From contig CBDCKA010000001.1 in NCBI GenBank assembly GCA_965218055.1, positions 248,001 through 312,000 on the forward strand: a stretch of DNA of 64,000 bases. Reading direction: 5' to 3'. The translations under genes were made by a program, and so were the position numbers. The stretch comes from CBDBKE01 sp965218055. GTDB taxonomy: Bacteria > Acidobacteriota > Terriglobia > JAJPHL01 > JAPKYU01. Position 1 is the first letter of the stretch; every line of letters begins with the position of its first letter. The notes beneath the pieces are model-generated. The model saw only the letters and a list, made by a program, of their open reading frames with translations, was not told the origin of the DNA and made no database searches. Below are positions 25,066 to 33,387 of the stretch, piece by piece.

Positions 25066-25425
25066 GTGATTCGGATTCAGGCACAGCTTTTCAAGAAACA
25101 GGCAGGCGGGCAGACGCTGGACCGCGCGGCCGTGGTGGTCATCGGGATTGATCTGCGGGAGGGGCGAGGGGGCTCTCCCGGCATCCGCTGCGACGTGGCC
25201 TATGGCACCGAGGACGCCCAGGGCCAGTTCCAGGCGTTCGACTATGACGGGCCCACCACGGTCCCCTTCTACGTCGAGTCCCATGAGTTTGCCGCCTACC
25301 GGGGCGCGGCGGCGCAGGCAATGACCCAACTGTCCGGGACGACTGTGCTGGATGCGATCGCACTGTGGTTTGAGGCCGAGCTGGTCGCCCGCGGCAAATT
25401 CGGGGAAGGAGCCACAGCGGCATGA
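25066..25425 (+). CDS. Unrecognised small protein after the tail tip gene
   Basis: A 119-residue soluble protein (IRIQAQLFKKQAGGQTLDRAAVVVIGIDL...) with no motif I recognise and a short strand-rich core. GTG 25066 is preceded by AGGGAGGG at about 10 bases, so translation is likely. The stop overlaps the start of the next gene (ATGA at 25422). Its place between tip and fibre genes suggests a tail or chaperone role, by position only. Confidence 0.5.
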   Translation: MIRIQAQLFKKQAGGQTLDRAAVVVIGIDLREGRGGSPGIRCDVAYGTEDAQGQFQAFDYDGPTTVPFYVESHEFAAYRGAAAQAMTQLSGTTVLDAIALWFEAELVARGKFGEGATAA

Positions 25426-25790
25426 AACAAGAATTCCATCCGCAGATTCGGATCCTCCTGCTCTGCGTGATCTGTGCGATCAGCGGTGCAGCACAAGAGA
25501 AGGCATCTACAGGCCACAACCCACAAGCCGCAAGCGTGGCGCTCAGCGAGCTCGAGCGGCTGAAGTACGAGAACCTGGAGACCCGAATGCAACTGTTCCG
25601 TCCGCGTCGGGAAAAATTGGCGCGCGAGTGGGAACAGCTACGGCAACAGCAGCAGGAACTGGAGGCGGCCATTCCAGCATTGTTGCGCGAAATCCTGAAG
25701 GCTCACGGCCACCCGGATGGTTCGATTGACCTGAAGAGCTACCGCGTGATTCCCAAAGCCAAGCCAAAACCAGAGGAAAACAACCCATGA
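25422..25790 (+). CDS. Coiled-coil protein with a repeat-encoded signal-like N-terminus
   Basis: A 122-residue protein. Residues 8-23 (IRILLLCVICAISGAA) look like a signal peptide, then a coiled coil (ENLETRMQLFRPRREKLAREWEQLRQQQQELEAAI, in pieces) and a Pro/Lys tail. The DNA encoding the signal is itself a copy of the 'catccgcagattcgg...ctgcgtgatctgtg' repeat, so the segment may be a by-product of repeat insertion. ATGA overlaps join it to the genes on both sides (25422 and 25787), a tight operon. Function unknown; a fibre chaperone is possible. Confidence 0.5.
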   Translation: MKQEFHPQIRILLLCVICAISGAAQEKASTGHNPQAASVALSELERLKYENLETRMQLFRPRREKLAREWEQLRQQQQELEAAIPALLREILKAHGHPDGSIDLKSYRVIPKAKPKPEENNP

Positions 25791-26527
25791 GAAACCGACA
25801 GCGCCAAGACAGTAAATCGCGAAGCACACGAAGAAAGATCTTTGTGATCTTGGTGTCTTGGTGTCTTTGTGTTGGCTCTTTGGACGCACAAACGACCGTC
25901 AACATTAACGACACGCTGCGCAACGCTGACAACACGCTGGCTTCGGGCCGGCTGGAGCTTTTCTGGCCAGCGTTCAAGACCTCTGACGGCTTCACGGTGG
26001 CTCCGGGCAGGTTGTCCTACACGGTGACGAACGGCGTCGTCAACCTGAGTCTGTTCCCCAACGCCGGGGGCACCCCGTCGGGCACCAGCTACCGGGTGGA
26101 CTACTACCTGACCTCCGGGGCTGGTCGCGAATACTGGGTTGTCCCAGCGACCGGCCCGGTCACCATCGGCGACATTCGCGTCTCGGTGGCGCCATCGCCG
26201 GCCGTGGCTGTCGGCATTAGCCAGCTGCCGATGGGCTCGGCAAACCAACTCTTCAAGACCAATACCGCCGGCTCAGTAGTCGAGCACGCCGCTCTGACGA
26301 CTGGCACCACCGGGACCGACTTCAACGTGGCCTTCGGCAGCGGCACCATCACGATGAACCTGCCCGACGCCAGTCCCACATCGCGAGGGCTGGTCACGAC
26401 CGCTGCCCAAAGCATGAGCGGCAACAAGACCTTTGGCGGAGATGTGACCATCCACGGGACCCTATGGCTTGGGAACCAGCAAGATACCAACCTGTACCGC
26501 AGCGCCGCCAACGCGCTGAAGACCTGA
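25787..26527 (+). CDS. N-terminal part of the long tail fibre, cut by a one-base insertion
   Basis: A 246-residue frame. Residues 17-34 (KIFVILVSWCLCVGSLDA) look like a signal peptide but are encoded by the 'tttgtgatcttggtgtcttgg' tandem repeat. Then comes a beta-rich fibre N-terminus (TVNINDTLRNADNTLASGRLELFW) that would attach to the tail tip, then TIHGTLWLGNQQDTNLYRSAANALKT, immediately followed by TGA. The homologous point in the second internal repeat (near 29080) lacks one C and reads on into DDFLEVDNF. So this is the first third of one fibre gene (25787-30057). Confidence 0.65.
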   Translation: MRNRQRQDSKSRSTRRKIFVILVSWCLCVGSLDAQTTVNINDTLRNADNTLASGRLELFWPAFKTSDGFTVAPGRLSYTVTNGVVNLSLFPNAGGTPSGTSYRVDYYLTSGAGREYWVVPATGPVTIGDIRVSVAPSPAVAVGISQLPMGSANQLFKTNTAGSVVEHAALTTGTTGTDFNVAFGSGTITMNLPDASPTSRGLVTTAAQSMSGNKTFGGDVTIHGTLWLGNQQDTNLYRSAANALKT

Positions 26528-26852
26528 TGATTTCCTTGAGGTGGACAACTTCTTTCAGGCTAACGCCGGTACCCTGCTCAAGCACGACCCAGCGACGGTC
26601 CCGACCGTAGCCGCCGACACCTACATCAACGCAACCGCCAACCTCTCTGATATGGCGAATCTTCAGGCCGGCATCAACAACATCGCCGCCGGAGTGGCCG
26701 TGACGAACTGGTATGGCACACGTATCTACGCTCCCGTGCTTGGCGCCAGCGCCAGCCTTACCAATGCCTATGGCATCAAGGTGGAGAACATCGGCGTGGG
26801 GATCAACCGGTTCGCCATCCAGACCGGCACCGGCACGGTGAAATTTGGTGAC
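26483..26852 (+). repeat. Internal direct repeat of the fibre gene, copy 1
   Basis: About 370 bases, highly similar to 29035-29403, encoding NLYRSAANALKT and VDNFFQANAGTLL...TNRFAI-type sequence. It differs by one extra C at 26523/26524 that breaks the frame. Confidence 0.85.
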
Positions 26853-28967
26853 TTGACCCTGGTGAAGAATCTCAACACGGTTCGGTATGCAGATCAGTTC
26901 GCCGGGGCGGACGCGGGCGCCAAAATCAGCGCCTGCCTTGCAGACCTGCCAGCGGGCGGCGGAACCTGCGATGCCCGCGGGTTTGAGGGCTCGCAGACCA
27001 TCTCAGCCACAATCACGGTCAACAAGCCGGTGCATCTGATCGGCCCAGGGGCCGCAGCCACATTCACTCTCGCCAATGGAGTCAATGGCAACATCTTCGA
27101 TATCACCGCAAGCGATGTCCTGATCGAGGGTTTCAAAATTGATGGGAACAAGGCGAACCAGACCGGCGGAAACGCCTTCAGAAGTGAAACGGGAGGACTG
27201 TCCAATCTCACCATCCGCCGCAACATCGTTCAGAACGTGTACGGACGATTCGCCCTGATTTCCGGTGTGGACAACCTGCGGATCGAAGAGAATGATGTGG
27301 CCAATTGCGAACAGTCCGGCAACAACAAAGCCATCCAGGTCCATGGGGCGAATGGGAGCTCCACGGGCATCTATGTGCGCCGCAATAGGATTGACGCCAG
27401 TGCCTCGGACAACGGCGGCATCGTGATCTCCTCCGCGACTGCGTTGAACACGATCGCGGAAATCGCCATCAACGAGAATGAGGTGATCGTAGGAGATGCC
27501 GGGGCGACCGACACCCTGGGCGTTGAGTTCTTTAGCAGTAGCGGTGGCTTCATCCAGAACTTCACCGCCCGGGGAAACCTTGTCCGCAACGAGAACGCCA
27601 CAAATGCCAACGTTTTCGGGATTTCCTGTGGTGGTGGAATGCCTGGAAACAACCAAAACGGCTTGATCACAGGGAACACGATTCTCAACGCCGGCGAAAT
27701 GTCCATCGAGGTCGTAGGCTGCAATTCTGTGACTGTCTCATCCAACACCGTTCGCGATTCCGGTCGGGCAAAGATTGGCGGCTCCAGCCGCGAGGTTGCT
27801 ATTGTCGGCAACACGTTCGATGGTGCGGTGGCTGGAGCTAGTGGAAACCAGCATATCGAGGTGGACAACTCGGCCAGCCAAGGGGGAATTTCCATTGTCG
27901 GCAACACGCTGCGCCGCTCGAATCTCTACGGGATTCAGTTTGTCGCTTCTACAGGCACGACCGGGTTCGTGATCGCTAGCAACGTAATTGACGGTGACAG
28001 CCAGGCCATCAGTAATATGGCCGGTGTCCGGATCGAGGGCGCGAACCAAGGCCAAGTGTATGGCAACGTCTTCCGAAACTTCTCTGGGACGAATGGCCGG
28101 GGACTTCTGATTACCTCAACCGGGGGGGCCGCCATCGGCTATTGGGGGAATCATTTTGAAAACATCGCCCTGGATAACGTCTTGAACCAGGCGCTTGGGA
28201 GCAGCACGCAAGAGCATCGAATCCTTGAAAACCCTGGCTGGGGGAGCGGCACCAGCTTTACCGGACAGCTCGACCATGCCATCACCGCTGACCGCACCTG
28301 GGTTTTCCCGGATGCCGACGGCAACCTCCCGGCACTGCCTACCGCTGCCACCACCGAGACCGGCAGCGGAGCCGTCGTGCGCCAGACTTCGCCCACGCTG
28401 GCAGGAACGCCCACCATTGGTGATGGCGCGGGCAACGACAAGCTGGAGTTTGCCGAAGAAGCCACGAACCCCACTTGCGCTGCCGGTCAGTATTTCGTCT
28501 GGGCCAACTCCACCGACAACAAATTAAAAAAGTGCCAGAATGGCACAATTTCGGATCTCGACACCACGGGCGGCGCCGGGGGTGGCTATGACACCGCGAA
28601 AGGCGATACGGGAACGGCCAGCAAGACCGGCACCGAGGCTCTCCAGATCGCCGGAACGTCGGGGGAAATTGCCACCACTGCGGCCGATGGGTCCCCTGAT
28701 GACACGGTGATGATCTCCATCCCGTCCACGATCTCCAACGCCAAGACCGTCTCCGCGCTGTGGACATTTGATCGGGGGACGACGCCCGACCAAGCCATTC
28801 TGATCTCCATTCCGCAGCCCGGCGCGGCCGGGCAAAGGGATTCCCATTTCTTCGACCTCACCGGCAGTAGCTTCGATACAGCGGGGCACGATGCGGATTG
28901 GCGGCAGTTTGTGGATGTGACCTCGAACGCCGCAGCCAGCCAACTTTACCTGGCAGAGCCGCATTGA
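26541..28967 (+). CDS. Middle part of the tail fibre: trimerisation repeat and parallel beta-helix
   Basis: An 808-residue frame that would be internal to one fibre. After a repeated module (VDNFFQANAGTLLKHDPAT) comes a long right-handed parallel beta-helix: repeated short coils such as NLTIRRNIVQNVYGRFAL, GIYVRRNRIDASASDNGG and GISIVGNTLRRSNLYGIQF, about residues 130-540, of the pectate lyase/tailspike type. Tailspikes of this fold bind or cut polysaccharide. No catalytic pair can be picked out by eye. The C-terminal third is strand-rich. It ends at a TGA reached only after a further one-base insertion near 28939; removing a C restores ASNFTWQSRIDAAGF into the next frame. Confidence 0.65.
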   Translation: MDNFFQANAGTLLKHDPATVPTVAADTYINATANLSDMANLQAGINNIAAGVAVTNWYGTRIYAPVLGASASLTNAYGIKVENIGVGINRFAIQTGTGTVKFGDLTLVKNLNTVRYADQFAGADAGAKISACLADLPAGGGTCDARGFEGSQTISATITVNKPVHLIGPGAAATFTLANGVNGNIFDITASDVLIEGFKIDGNKANQTGGNAFRSETGGLSNLTIRRNIVQNVYGRFALISGVDNLRIEENDVANCEQSGNNKAIQVHGANGSSTGIYVRRNRIDASASDNGGIVISSATALNTIAEIAINENEVIVGDAGATDTLGVEFFSSSGGFIQNFTARGNLVRNENATNANVFGISCGGGMPGNNQNGLITGNTILNAGEMSIEVVGCNSVTVSSNTVRDSGRAKIGGSSREVAIVGNTFDGAVAGASGNQHIEVDNSASQGGISIVGNTLRRSNLYGIQFVASTGTTGFVIASNVIDGDSQAISNMAGVRIEGANQGQVYGNVFRNFSGTNGRGLLITSTGGAAIGYWGNHFENIALDNVLNQALGSSTQEHRILENPGWGSGTSFTGQLDHAITADRTWVFPDADGNLPALPTAATTETGSGAVVRQTSPTLAGTPTIGDGAGNDKLEFAEEATNPTCAAGQYFVWANSTDNKLKKCQNGTISDLDTTGGAGGGYDTAKGDTGTASKTGTEALQIAGTSGEIATTAADGSPDDTVMISIPSTISNAKTVSALWTFDRGTTPDQAILISIPQPGAAGQRDSHFFDLTGSSFDTAGHDADWRQFVDVTSNAAASQLYLAEPH

Positions 28968-30057
28968 CGCCGCCGGTTTTGCCACGCGGCTCGCCCTCAC
29001 CGACTCCGGCACGCTGCTGTTCGGCTCGGCTGGCGACACCAACCTGTACCGTAGCGCCGCTGATTCGCTGAAGACTGATGATTTCCTTGAGGTGGACAAC
29101 TTCTTTCAGGCCAACGGTGGCACCCTGCTTCAGCACGACCCAGCGACTGTCCCGACCGTAGCCGCCGACACCTACATCAACGCCACCGCCAACCTCTCTG
29201 ACATGACCAATCTTCAGGCCGCCATCAACAACATCGCCGCCGGCGTAGCAGTGACGAACTGGTATGGCACGCGTGTTTACGCTCCCGTGCTTGGCGCCGG
29301 TGCCAGCCTCACCAACGCCTATGGGATCAAGGTGGAGGACATCGGCGTGGGGACCAACCGGTTCGCCATCCGGACCGGCACCGGCAAGGTGGAACTCGGC
29401 GACGTGGTGGAGACGGCCCAAAACCTGACTTTCAAAAGCGGCACCAGCTTCCTGGGCACCCTGGACCACGCCATCACCGCCGCCCGCACCTGGACCCTGC
29501 CCGATGCCACTACCAGCTTGGCGCACGCGCCGGCGGCGCTCACCTCGGGACAGCTCGTGCAGGGCAATGGCGGCGCCGAGGCGCAAGCCAGCGGGTTCAC
29601 GGTGCAAGCGGCCGGCAGCGCCGGAACCAACGTCACCAACGCGGGCACCGCCACCAGCCTGGCCCGCAGCGACCATGAGCACCGCGTCCCCTGGCAGGTG
29701 GGCGCCCACTACGAGGCCACACCAGCGGTGGCTGAGTCCACCGTGCCCCTGCCCGTGAATGAGGCATGTGGCGGCTCGATTGATGCCACCGCCGTCCACA
29801 TCACCGCCCTCACCAAGGGCAGCGGAACTATGTCGTTCAACGTCGTGCGGTATAACTCAGCCGGCACCAGCCAGGGCAACCTGTTCGCTTCCAACCAGAG
29901 CTATTCCGACACCGGCAATAACCGGCAGTCGTTCACCCCGGACCAGAACCAGACCAACATCGGGAGCACGGACTATTTCCGATTCAACTTTGTTACGGTG
30001 AATGGCCAGGACGATCTGACCGTTGCCGTCAGTGGAAAATGCAAAAACGTAAATTAG
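28968..30057 (+). CDS. C-terminal part of the tail fibre (third frame), continuing to 30057
   Basis: Open in frame 1 from about 28921 (FTWQSRIDAAGF...GTLLFGSAGDTNLYRSAADSLKTDDF) to TAG at 30057. The stretch from 29092 begins VDNFFQANGGTLLQHDP, copy 2 of the internal module. The remainder is strand-rich (GFTVQAAGSAGTNVTNAG, NGQDDLTVAVSGK), like fibre knobs. There is no good start near the beginning, which supports its being a continuation rather than a separate gene. It overlaps the start of the next gene by 19 bases. Confidence 0.6.
29035..29403 (+). repeat. Internal direct repeat of the fibre gene, copy 2
   Basis: Matches 26483-26852 over about 369 bases. Here the frame across 'aagactgatgat' is intact. 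Confidence 0.85.
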
Positions 30058-30680
30058 CTCTGCTGCTCAGCGTCCTTTTCGGGTGCGCTGTATTGCTGTT
30101 GGCGCTCACCGGCACGGTGGCGCCAGACGGCGACAATAATACCGGAGGGTGGTCCACCACCCCGCTGTGGTCGAAGGTGGACGACGACATTGACGCGCCC
30201 GACGCCACGGTGATCGTCTCGCCGAACAACCCCTCCAGCCCCGGCGATGACGTGGTGTTTGACCTGACTTGCCCAGCCGATGTGGGCACGATCACCGACG
30301 CCAACCTCCGCGTCCGGGCGCGGGAACAAGGAGGAGCGCGCAACGTCAGCCTGGACCTGAAGTGGAGCGCTACGACCGCCACAGATTTCAGCACGGGCAA
30401 CCTGACGACAACACTGACCAACTACGCCAGTGGCAACCAGACGGGATTGAGCATCAGCAAATCCACCTGTGACGCCTCGACGATCCGGGCGAATCCAACG
30501 ACCAGTGGAGGGGGTTCGCCAGAAAACGCGGAGATTGATGCCTTCAACCTGGACATTACTTACACCGCAGCTGCCGGCGGCACCGCCAACCGCCTGCTGA
30601 TCACCCAAAGGCGCCAGGCTAACGTCAAATTGCGGGCATCGCGGCGGAGGCCCCGGGCCACAGGCGACGCCGGCGAATAG
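30039..30680 (+). CDS. Exported protein of unknown function downstream of the fibre
   Basis: A 213-residue protein with a normal signal peptide or anchor (KRKLALLLSVLFGCAVLLLALTG, read as 5-26), then a beta-rich Ser/Thr domain (TVIVSPNNPSSPGDDVVFDLTC; VSLDLKWSATTATDFSTGN) and a basic tail (ASRRRPRATGD). The pattern resembles an adhesin or Ig-like domain on a fibre, but no family is identified. ATG 30039 overlaps the fibre stop. Exported proteins are unusual in a tail operon. Confidence 0.5.
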   Translation: MQKRKLALLLSVLFGCAVLLLALTGTVAPDGDNNTGGWSTTPLWSKVDDDIDAPDATVIVSPNNPSSPGDDVVFDLTCPADVGTITDANLRVRAREQGGARNVSLDLKWSATTATDFSTGNLTTTLTNYASGNQTGLSISKSTCDASTIRANPTTSGGGSPENAEIDAFNLDITYTAAAGGTANRLLITQRRQANVKLRASRRRPRATGDAGE

Positions 30681-30692
30681 CGACCTCAAACA

Positions 30693-30833
30693 ATGAAGCT
30701 ACCGGACGCCCCCCGTCCGCTGGACTCCCTCCGCCCGATAGAAGCGCACCCGGAGGACGCGTTGCTAGCCACGTGCCTGCCCGGCTCGCTGCATTCTTTC
30801 CGCGGACCCTTATCGAACTGGAGGAGACAATGA
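30693..30833 (+). CDS. Possible 46-residue peptide upstream of the AAA+ gene
   Basis: ATG 30693 opens MKLPDAPRPLDSLRPIEAHP and ends at TGA 30831-30833, which overlaps the AAA+ start (ATGA). The overlap suggests coupling, but there is no clear ribosome site and no homology I recognise. Confidence 0.3.
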   Translation: MKLPDAPRPLDSLRPIEAHPEDALLATCLPGSLHSFRGPLSNWRRQ

Positions 30834-31930
30834 GTCCCTCCACCCTGCCGGTCACCCGCCGCGCGCGCCCCGACCCCACGCCTCCTGCAAGGATCCCGCC
30901 GGCAAGCGTCCTGGCTGCGGAAGCCTCCGCACAGGAGTCCTGGCTGGACCCGTCCCTGCCAGCGGCGCTCGAAGAACTGCGGGACGCGCTGGTCGCTCGC
31001 ATCGTGGGTCAGGAGGACGCCGTGGACTACATCGTACGTGCCCTGGCCCGCTACCGCGCCAAGCTGGCGGGCCTGGAGCGCCCGGTGGCAGCCTTCCTGC
31101 TGCTGGGGCCGACCGGCGTCGGCAAGACCTACAGCGTCGAGGCGCTGGCGGAGTTACTGCACGGGTCGCCGAAGGCGGTGCTGAAGATTCACTGCGCTGA
31201 ATTCTGCTCCGACCACGAGCTGGCGCGGATGAAAGGCGCGCCGCCGGGTTACGTGGGCTGGCGCGAGTGCGTCCCGTTGTTCCACGAGGCTCGCCTCAAG
31301 GAAGTTCGGGCGCGCAGCGACCTGGCGCTGGTGCTGTTCGATGAAGTCGAGAAGGCCCACCCGGTCCTGTGGGACTTGCTGCTGGGCCTGCTGGATAAGG
31401 GCGAAGTGGTATTGAACGACAACACCCGCACCGACTTCCGAAAGACCCTGGTGTTCCTCACAGGCAACGTCGGCGCGCGCGAAGTGGCCGGAGCACTCTC
31501 GGGAGGCATCGGCTTCGCCGGCAGCTGCAATAGTGGGAGCCTTAGCCGCTTGGCCGTCCGCAGTGCCGAGCGGGTCTTTTCGCCGGAGTTCCGCAACCGC
31601 CTCACGGCCACCCTCACCTACCGGCCCCTCGGCTGGGACGAGCTGGTGCGCATCTGCCGCCTGGAGCTGGCACGGCTGGCTGCGCGCCTGCGTGCCCGCG
31701 AACCCGATTGGGTGGCGCTGCAGTACGAAACCGCCGCCGTGGAACAGATCGCCCGCCAGGGCTGCGAGGCCAAGTTCGGCGCCCGGCACGTCCGGCGCGC
31801 GATCGAGCGGCTGGTGGAAGAGCCGCTGGCCAACCTGCTGACCTCCGGCGCCATCCAGCCCGAGGACGCCATCGTCATCTGCGCCGGGCAGCATCCGAGC
31901 GACAGCCTGCGCTTTCGAAGGAAACAATGA
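30830..31930 (+). CDS. Solo ClpB/ClpA D2-type AAA+ ATPase
   Basis: A 366-residue AAA+ protein containing a single Clp D2-like module. A Pro-rich N-terminal linker (1-45) is followed by IVGQEDAVDYIVRAL, Walker A GPTGVGKT (93-100), pore loop GYVG (140-143), Walker B LVLFDEVEKAH (about 167-177), sensor-1 Asn in TGNVG (213), Arg finger in SPEFRNRL, and sensor-2 GARHVRRAIERLVEEPLA. All catalytic elements are present. No ClpP-binding IGF loop and no N-domain are visible, so it is more likely an unfoldase/disaggregase than a protease partner. ATG 30830 follows GGAGGAGA. It is the penultimate gene of the phage-like block and its stop overlaps the next start. Confidence 0.8.
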   Translation: MSPSTLPVTRRARPDPTPPARIPPASVLAAEASAQESWLDPSLPAALEELRDALVARIVGQEDAVDYIVRALARYRAKLAGLERPVAAFLLLGPTGVGKTYSVEALAELLHGSPKAVLKIHCAEFCSDHELARMKGAPPGYVGWRECVPLFHEARLKEVRARSDLALVLFDEVEKAHPVLWDLLLGLLDKGEVVLNDNTRTDFRKTLVFLTGNVGAREVAGALSGGIGFAGSCNSGSLSRLAVRSAERVFSPEFRNRLTATLTYRPLGWDELVRICRLELARLAARLRAREPDWVALQYETAAVEQIARQGCEAKFGARHVRRAIERLVEEPLANLLTSGAIQPEDAIVICAGQHPSDSLRFRRKQ

Positions 31931-32592
31931 GCGCCGTGCGCAACGCTCTCGTGGCAGCCTTGCTGATGATCGCCTGCGCCGTGGGCCTACAGGTGAGCTT
32001 CCTGCTGGTCCAGGCAGCAACGATGTTGAATGACGTGCACCTCGAGAGCCAGCGAGCGCTGCTCAGCGTCAACCAGACCCTGGAGCTGGTCCGTGGAGCG
32101 ACCCGCGAGCAGCGCACCTATTACAAAGTCGCCGGCAAGGCGTTGGCCATCACCACCATCCACCTGGGCCGTTTGGTGAAGAACACCGACGCCCGGCTCG
32201 ATCGCACCGAGAACCGCCTGGCCCGCCTGGCCGCCAATACGGATTCGCGCGCCGGGCAACTGACCCAGGCCGCCGAGGGTGCCCTGGACAATTTCGGCGT
32301 GGCCGCCCTCACCCTCGCCGGCCAGACCGACACGTTGGGCCACCAGGCCAATCTGCTGCTGGCCGCCAGTCGCGGCGCGGTGGAGAATCTGGAGCGGCTG
32401 GCGGGGAGCCCGGCCTTGGTGCGCTCGACCGAGAACCTGGAGCGCTCCACCGCCAACCTTGAGAAGACCACAGCCGCCACCGCCGAAGCCGCCGGCCACG
32501 TCCGTGACATGCTCTCGCCCAGGAAAAAAAGCTTCTGGCGGCGCCTGCTCGGCCTGCTGATTCCCCGCCCCTCAGTTCCGATCGTGAAGTAA
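31927..32592 (+). CDS. Membrane-anchored coiled-coil protein
   Basis: A 221-residue protein. One membrane helix (ALVAALLMIACAVGLQVSFLLVQAA, about 7-31) and a long heptad-rich helical region (LGRLVKNTDARLDRTENRLARLAANTD; NLERSTANLEKTTAATAEAAG) end in a basic patch and a hydrophobic C-terminal segment (RRLLGLLIPRP). It resembles the signalling helix of chemoreceptor-like proteins without a methyl-accepting tip. ATG 31927 overlaps the AAA+ stop (ATGA), so the two are co-translated and may act together at the membrane. Confidence 0.6.
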   Translation: MSAVRNALVAALLMIACAVGLQVSFLLVQAATMLNDVHLESQRALLSVNQTLELVRGATREQRTYYKVAGKALAITTIHLGRLVKNTDARLDRTENRLARLAANTDSRAGQLTQAAEGALDNFGVAALTLAGQTDTLGHQANLLLAASRGAVENLERLAGSPALVRSTENLERSTANLEKTTAATAEAAGHVRDMLSPRKKSFWRRLLGLLIPRPSVPIVK

Positions 32593-32708
32593 TCGCCATG
32601 CTCCTCCACAACCTCTCCCCGTTCGCCCAACCAGACACCGCTGCTGCTTGACAATCCTTACCGGGAATCTAGACTGCAAATTGCAGCACCTTCACAAGCC
32701 GTTCACCG

Positions 32709-33338
32709 ATGGAATCCGGCACGGAAGAGAGATTGTTGGGAAAGAACTTCCAGGCTACGATCACGCTCGTCACGGGGGCGTTGATTTTTCTCTCGGGTAC
32801 TGCGCTAAACATTTGGATGTTCTTTGGCAATTTCTGGCCCACGTATCTATTTTTCCTTGTGATGGCCGTCGGTGGAGTAGTGATGCTGCTTGGAGTGTGG
32901 GCAAGCCGGAATTGGATTTTCCGCGACCACCCCCTCGGGCTCATCAAAAGGAACATTGCCATCTTCGCAGCGGTCTTTCTAGCGGGTATCGTCACCATTT
33001 GGGCAACACAGACCGATGTCAAGCACCGCGTGTCCTATCAAATGATATGGCGCTACAGTGATCCATCCACGGAGGCGTCTTCATCCAGGCACATTATTCT
33101 GACGTTTGCCGACTATCCCCACCACTTCATTGGGATTCGCTCGCCTGATCTAGGAAGCTATCTGGAATCAGTCGGCACGGATCGCGTGGAAGTCATTTTT
33201 GAGGTGACGTGCGATTTTGGCCGGGTCCGCTCATATACAGCGGTGCAGATCGGGGAGCTGAGGAACTGGCGAAGCCATTCGGGTTACGGCGGCGGCAATT
33301 CGGAACACACTCCATCGCCGTGGAAATGCAAACAATAG
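32709..33338 (+). CDS. Small integral membrane protein of unknown function
   Basis: A 209-residue protein with three membrane helices (ATITLVTGALIFLSGTALNIWMFF, YLFFLVMAVGGVVMLLGVWA and NIAIFAAVFLAGIVTIW, read in pieces) followed by a ~100-residue soluble domain (HIILTFADYPHHFIGIRSPDLG... ending HTPSPWKCKQ). No family recognised. Lower GC than neighbours. It sits between the phage-like block and the converging larE gene, so it may be cargo at the block's right edge. The ATG lies after 'ttcaccg', a weak ribosome site. Confidence 0.5.
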   Translation: MESGTEERLLGKNFQATITLVTGALIFLSGTALNIWMFFGNFWPTYLFFLVMAVGGVVMLLGVWASRNWIFRDHPLGLIKRNIAIFAAVFLAGIVTIWATQTDVKHRVSYQMIWRYSDPSTEASSSRHIILTFADYPHHFIGIRSPDLGSYLESVGTDRVEVIFEVTCDFGRVRSYTAVQIGELRNWRSHSGYGGGNSEHTPSPWKCKQ

Positions 33339-33387
33339 GCAGGCGGGCGGACTGAGGTGAACTCGGTGAAACGGGTGTTCAGCGGGA

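Noticed and set aside
30830..32592. Contractile injection system with its AAA+ ATPase
   Set aside because: No sheath, baseplate or spike gene is present and the block has terminase and capsid genes, so the tail is a siphovirus type.
6278..33387. Attachment-site direct repeats around the phage-like block
   Set aside because: No convincing matching pair was found by eye at the two edges; a computed repeat search would settle this.
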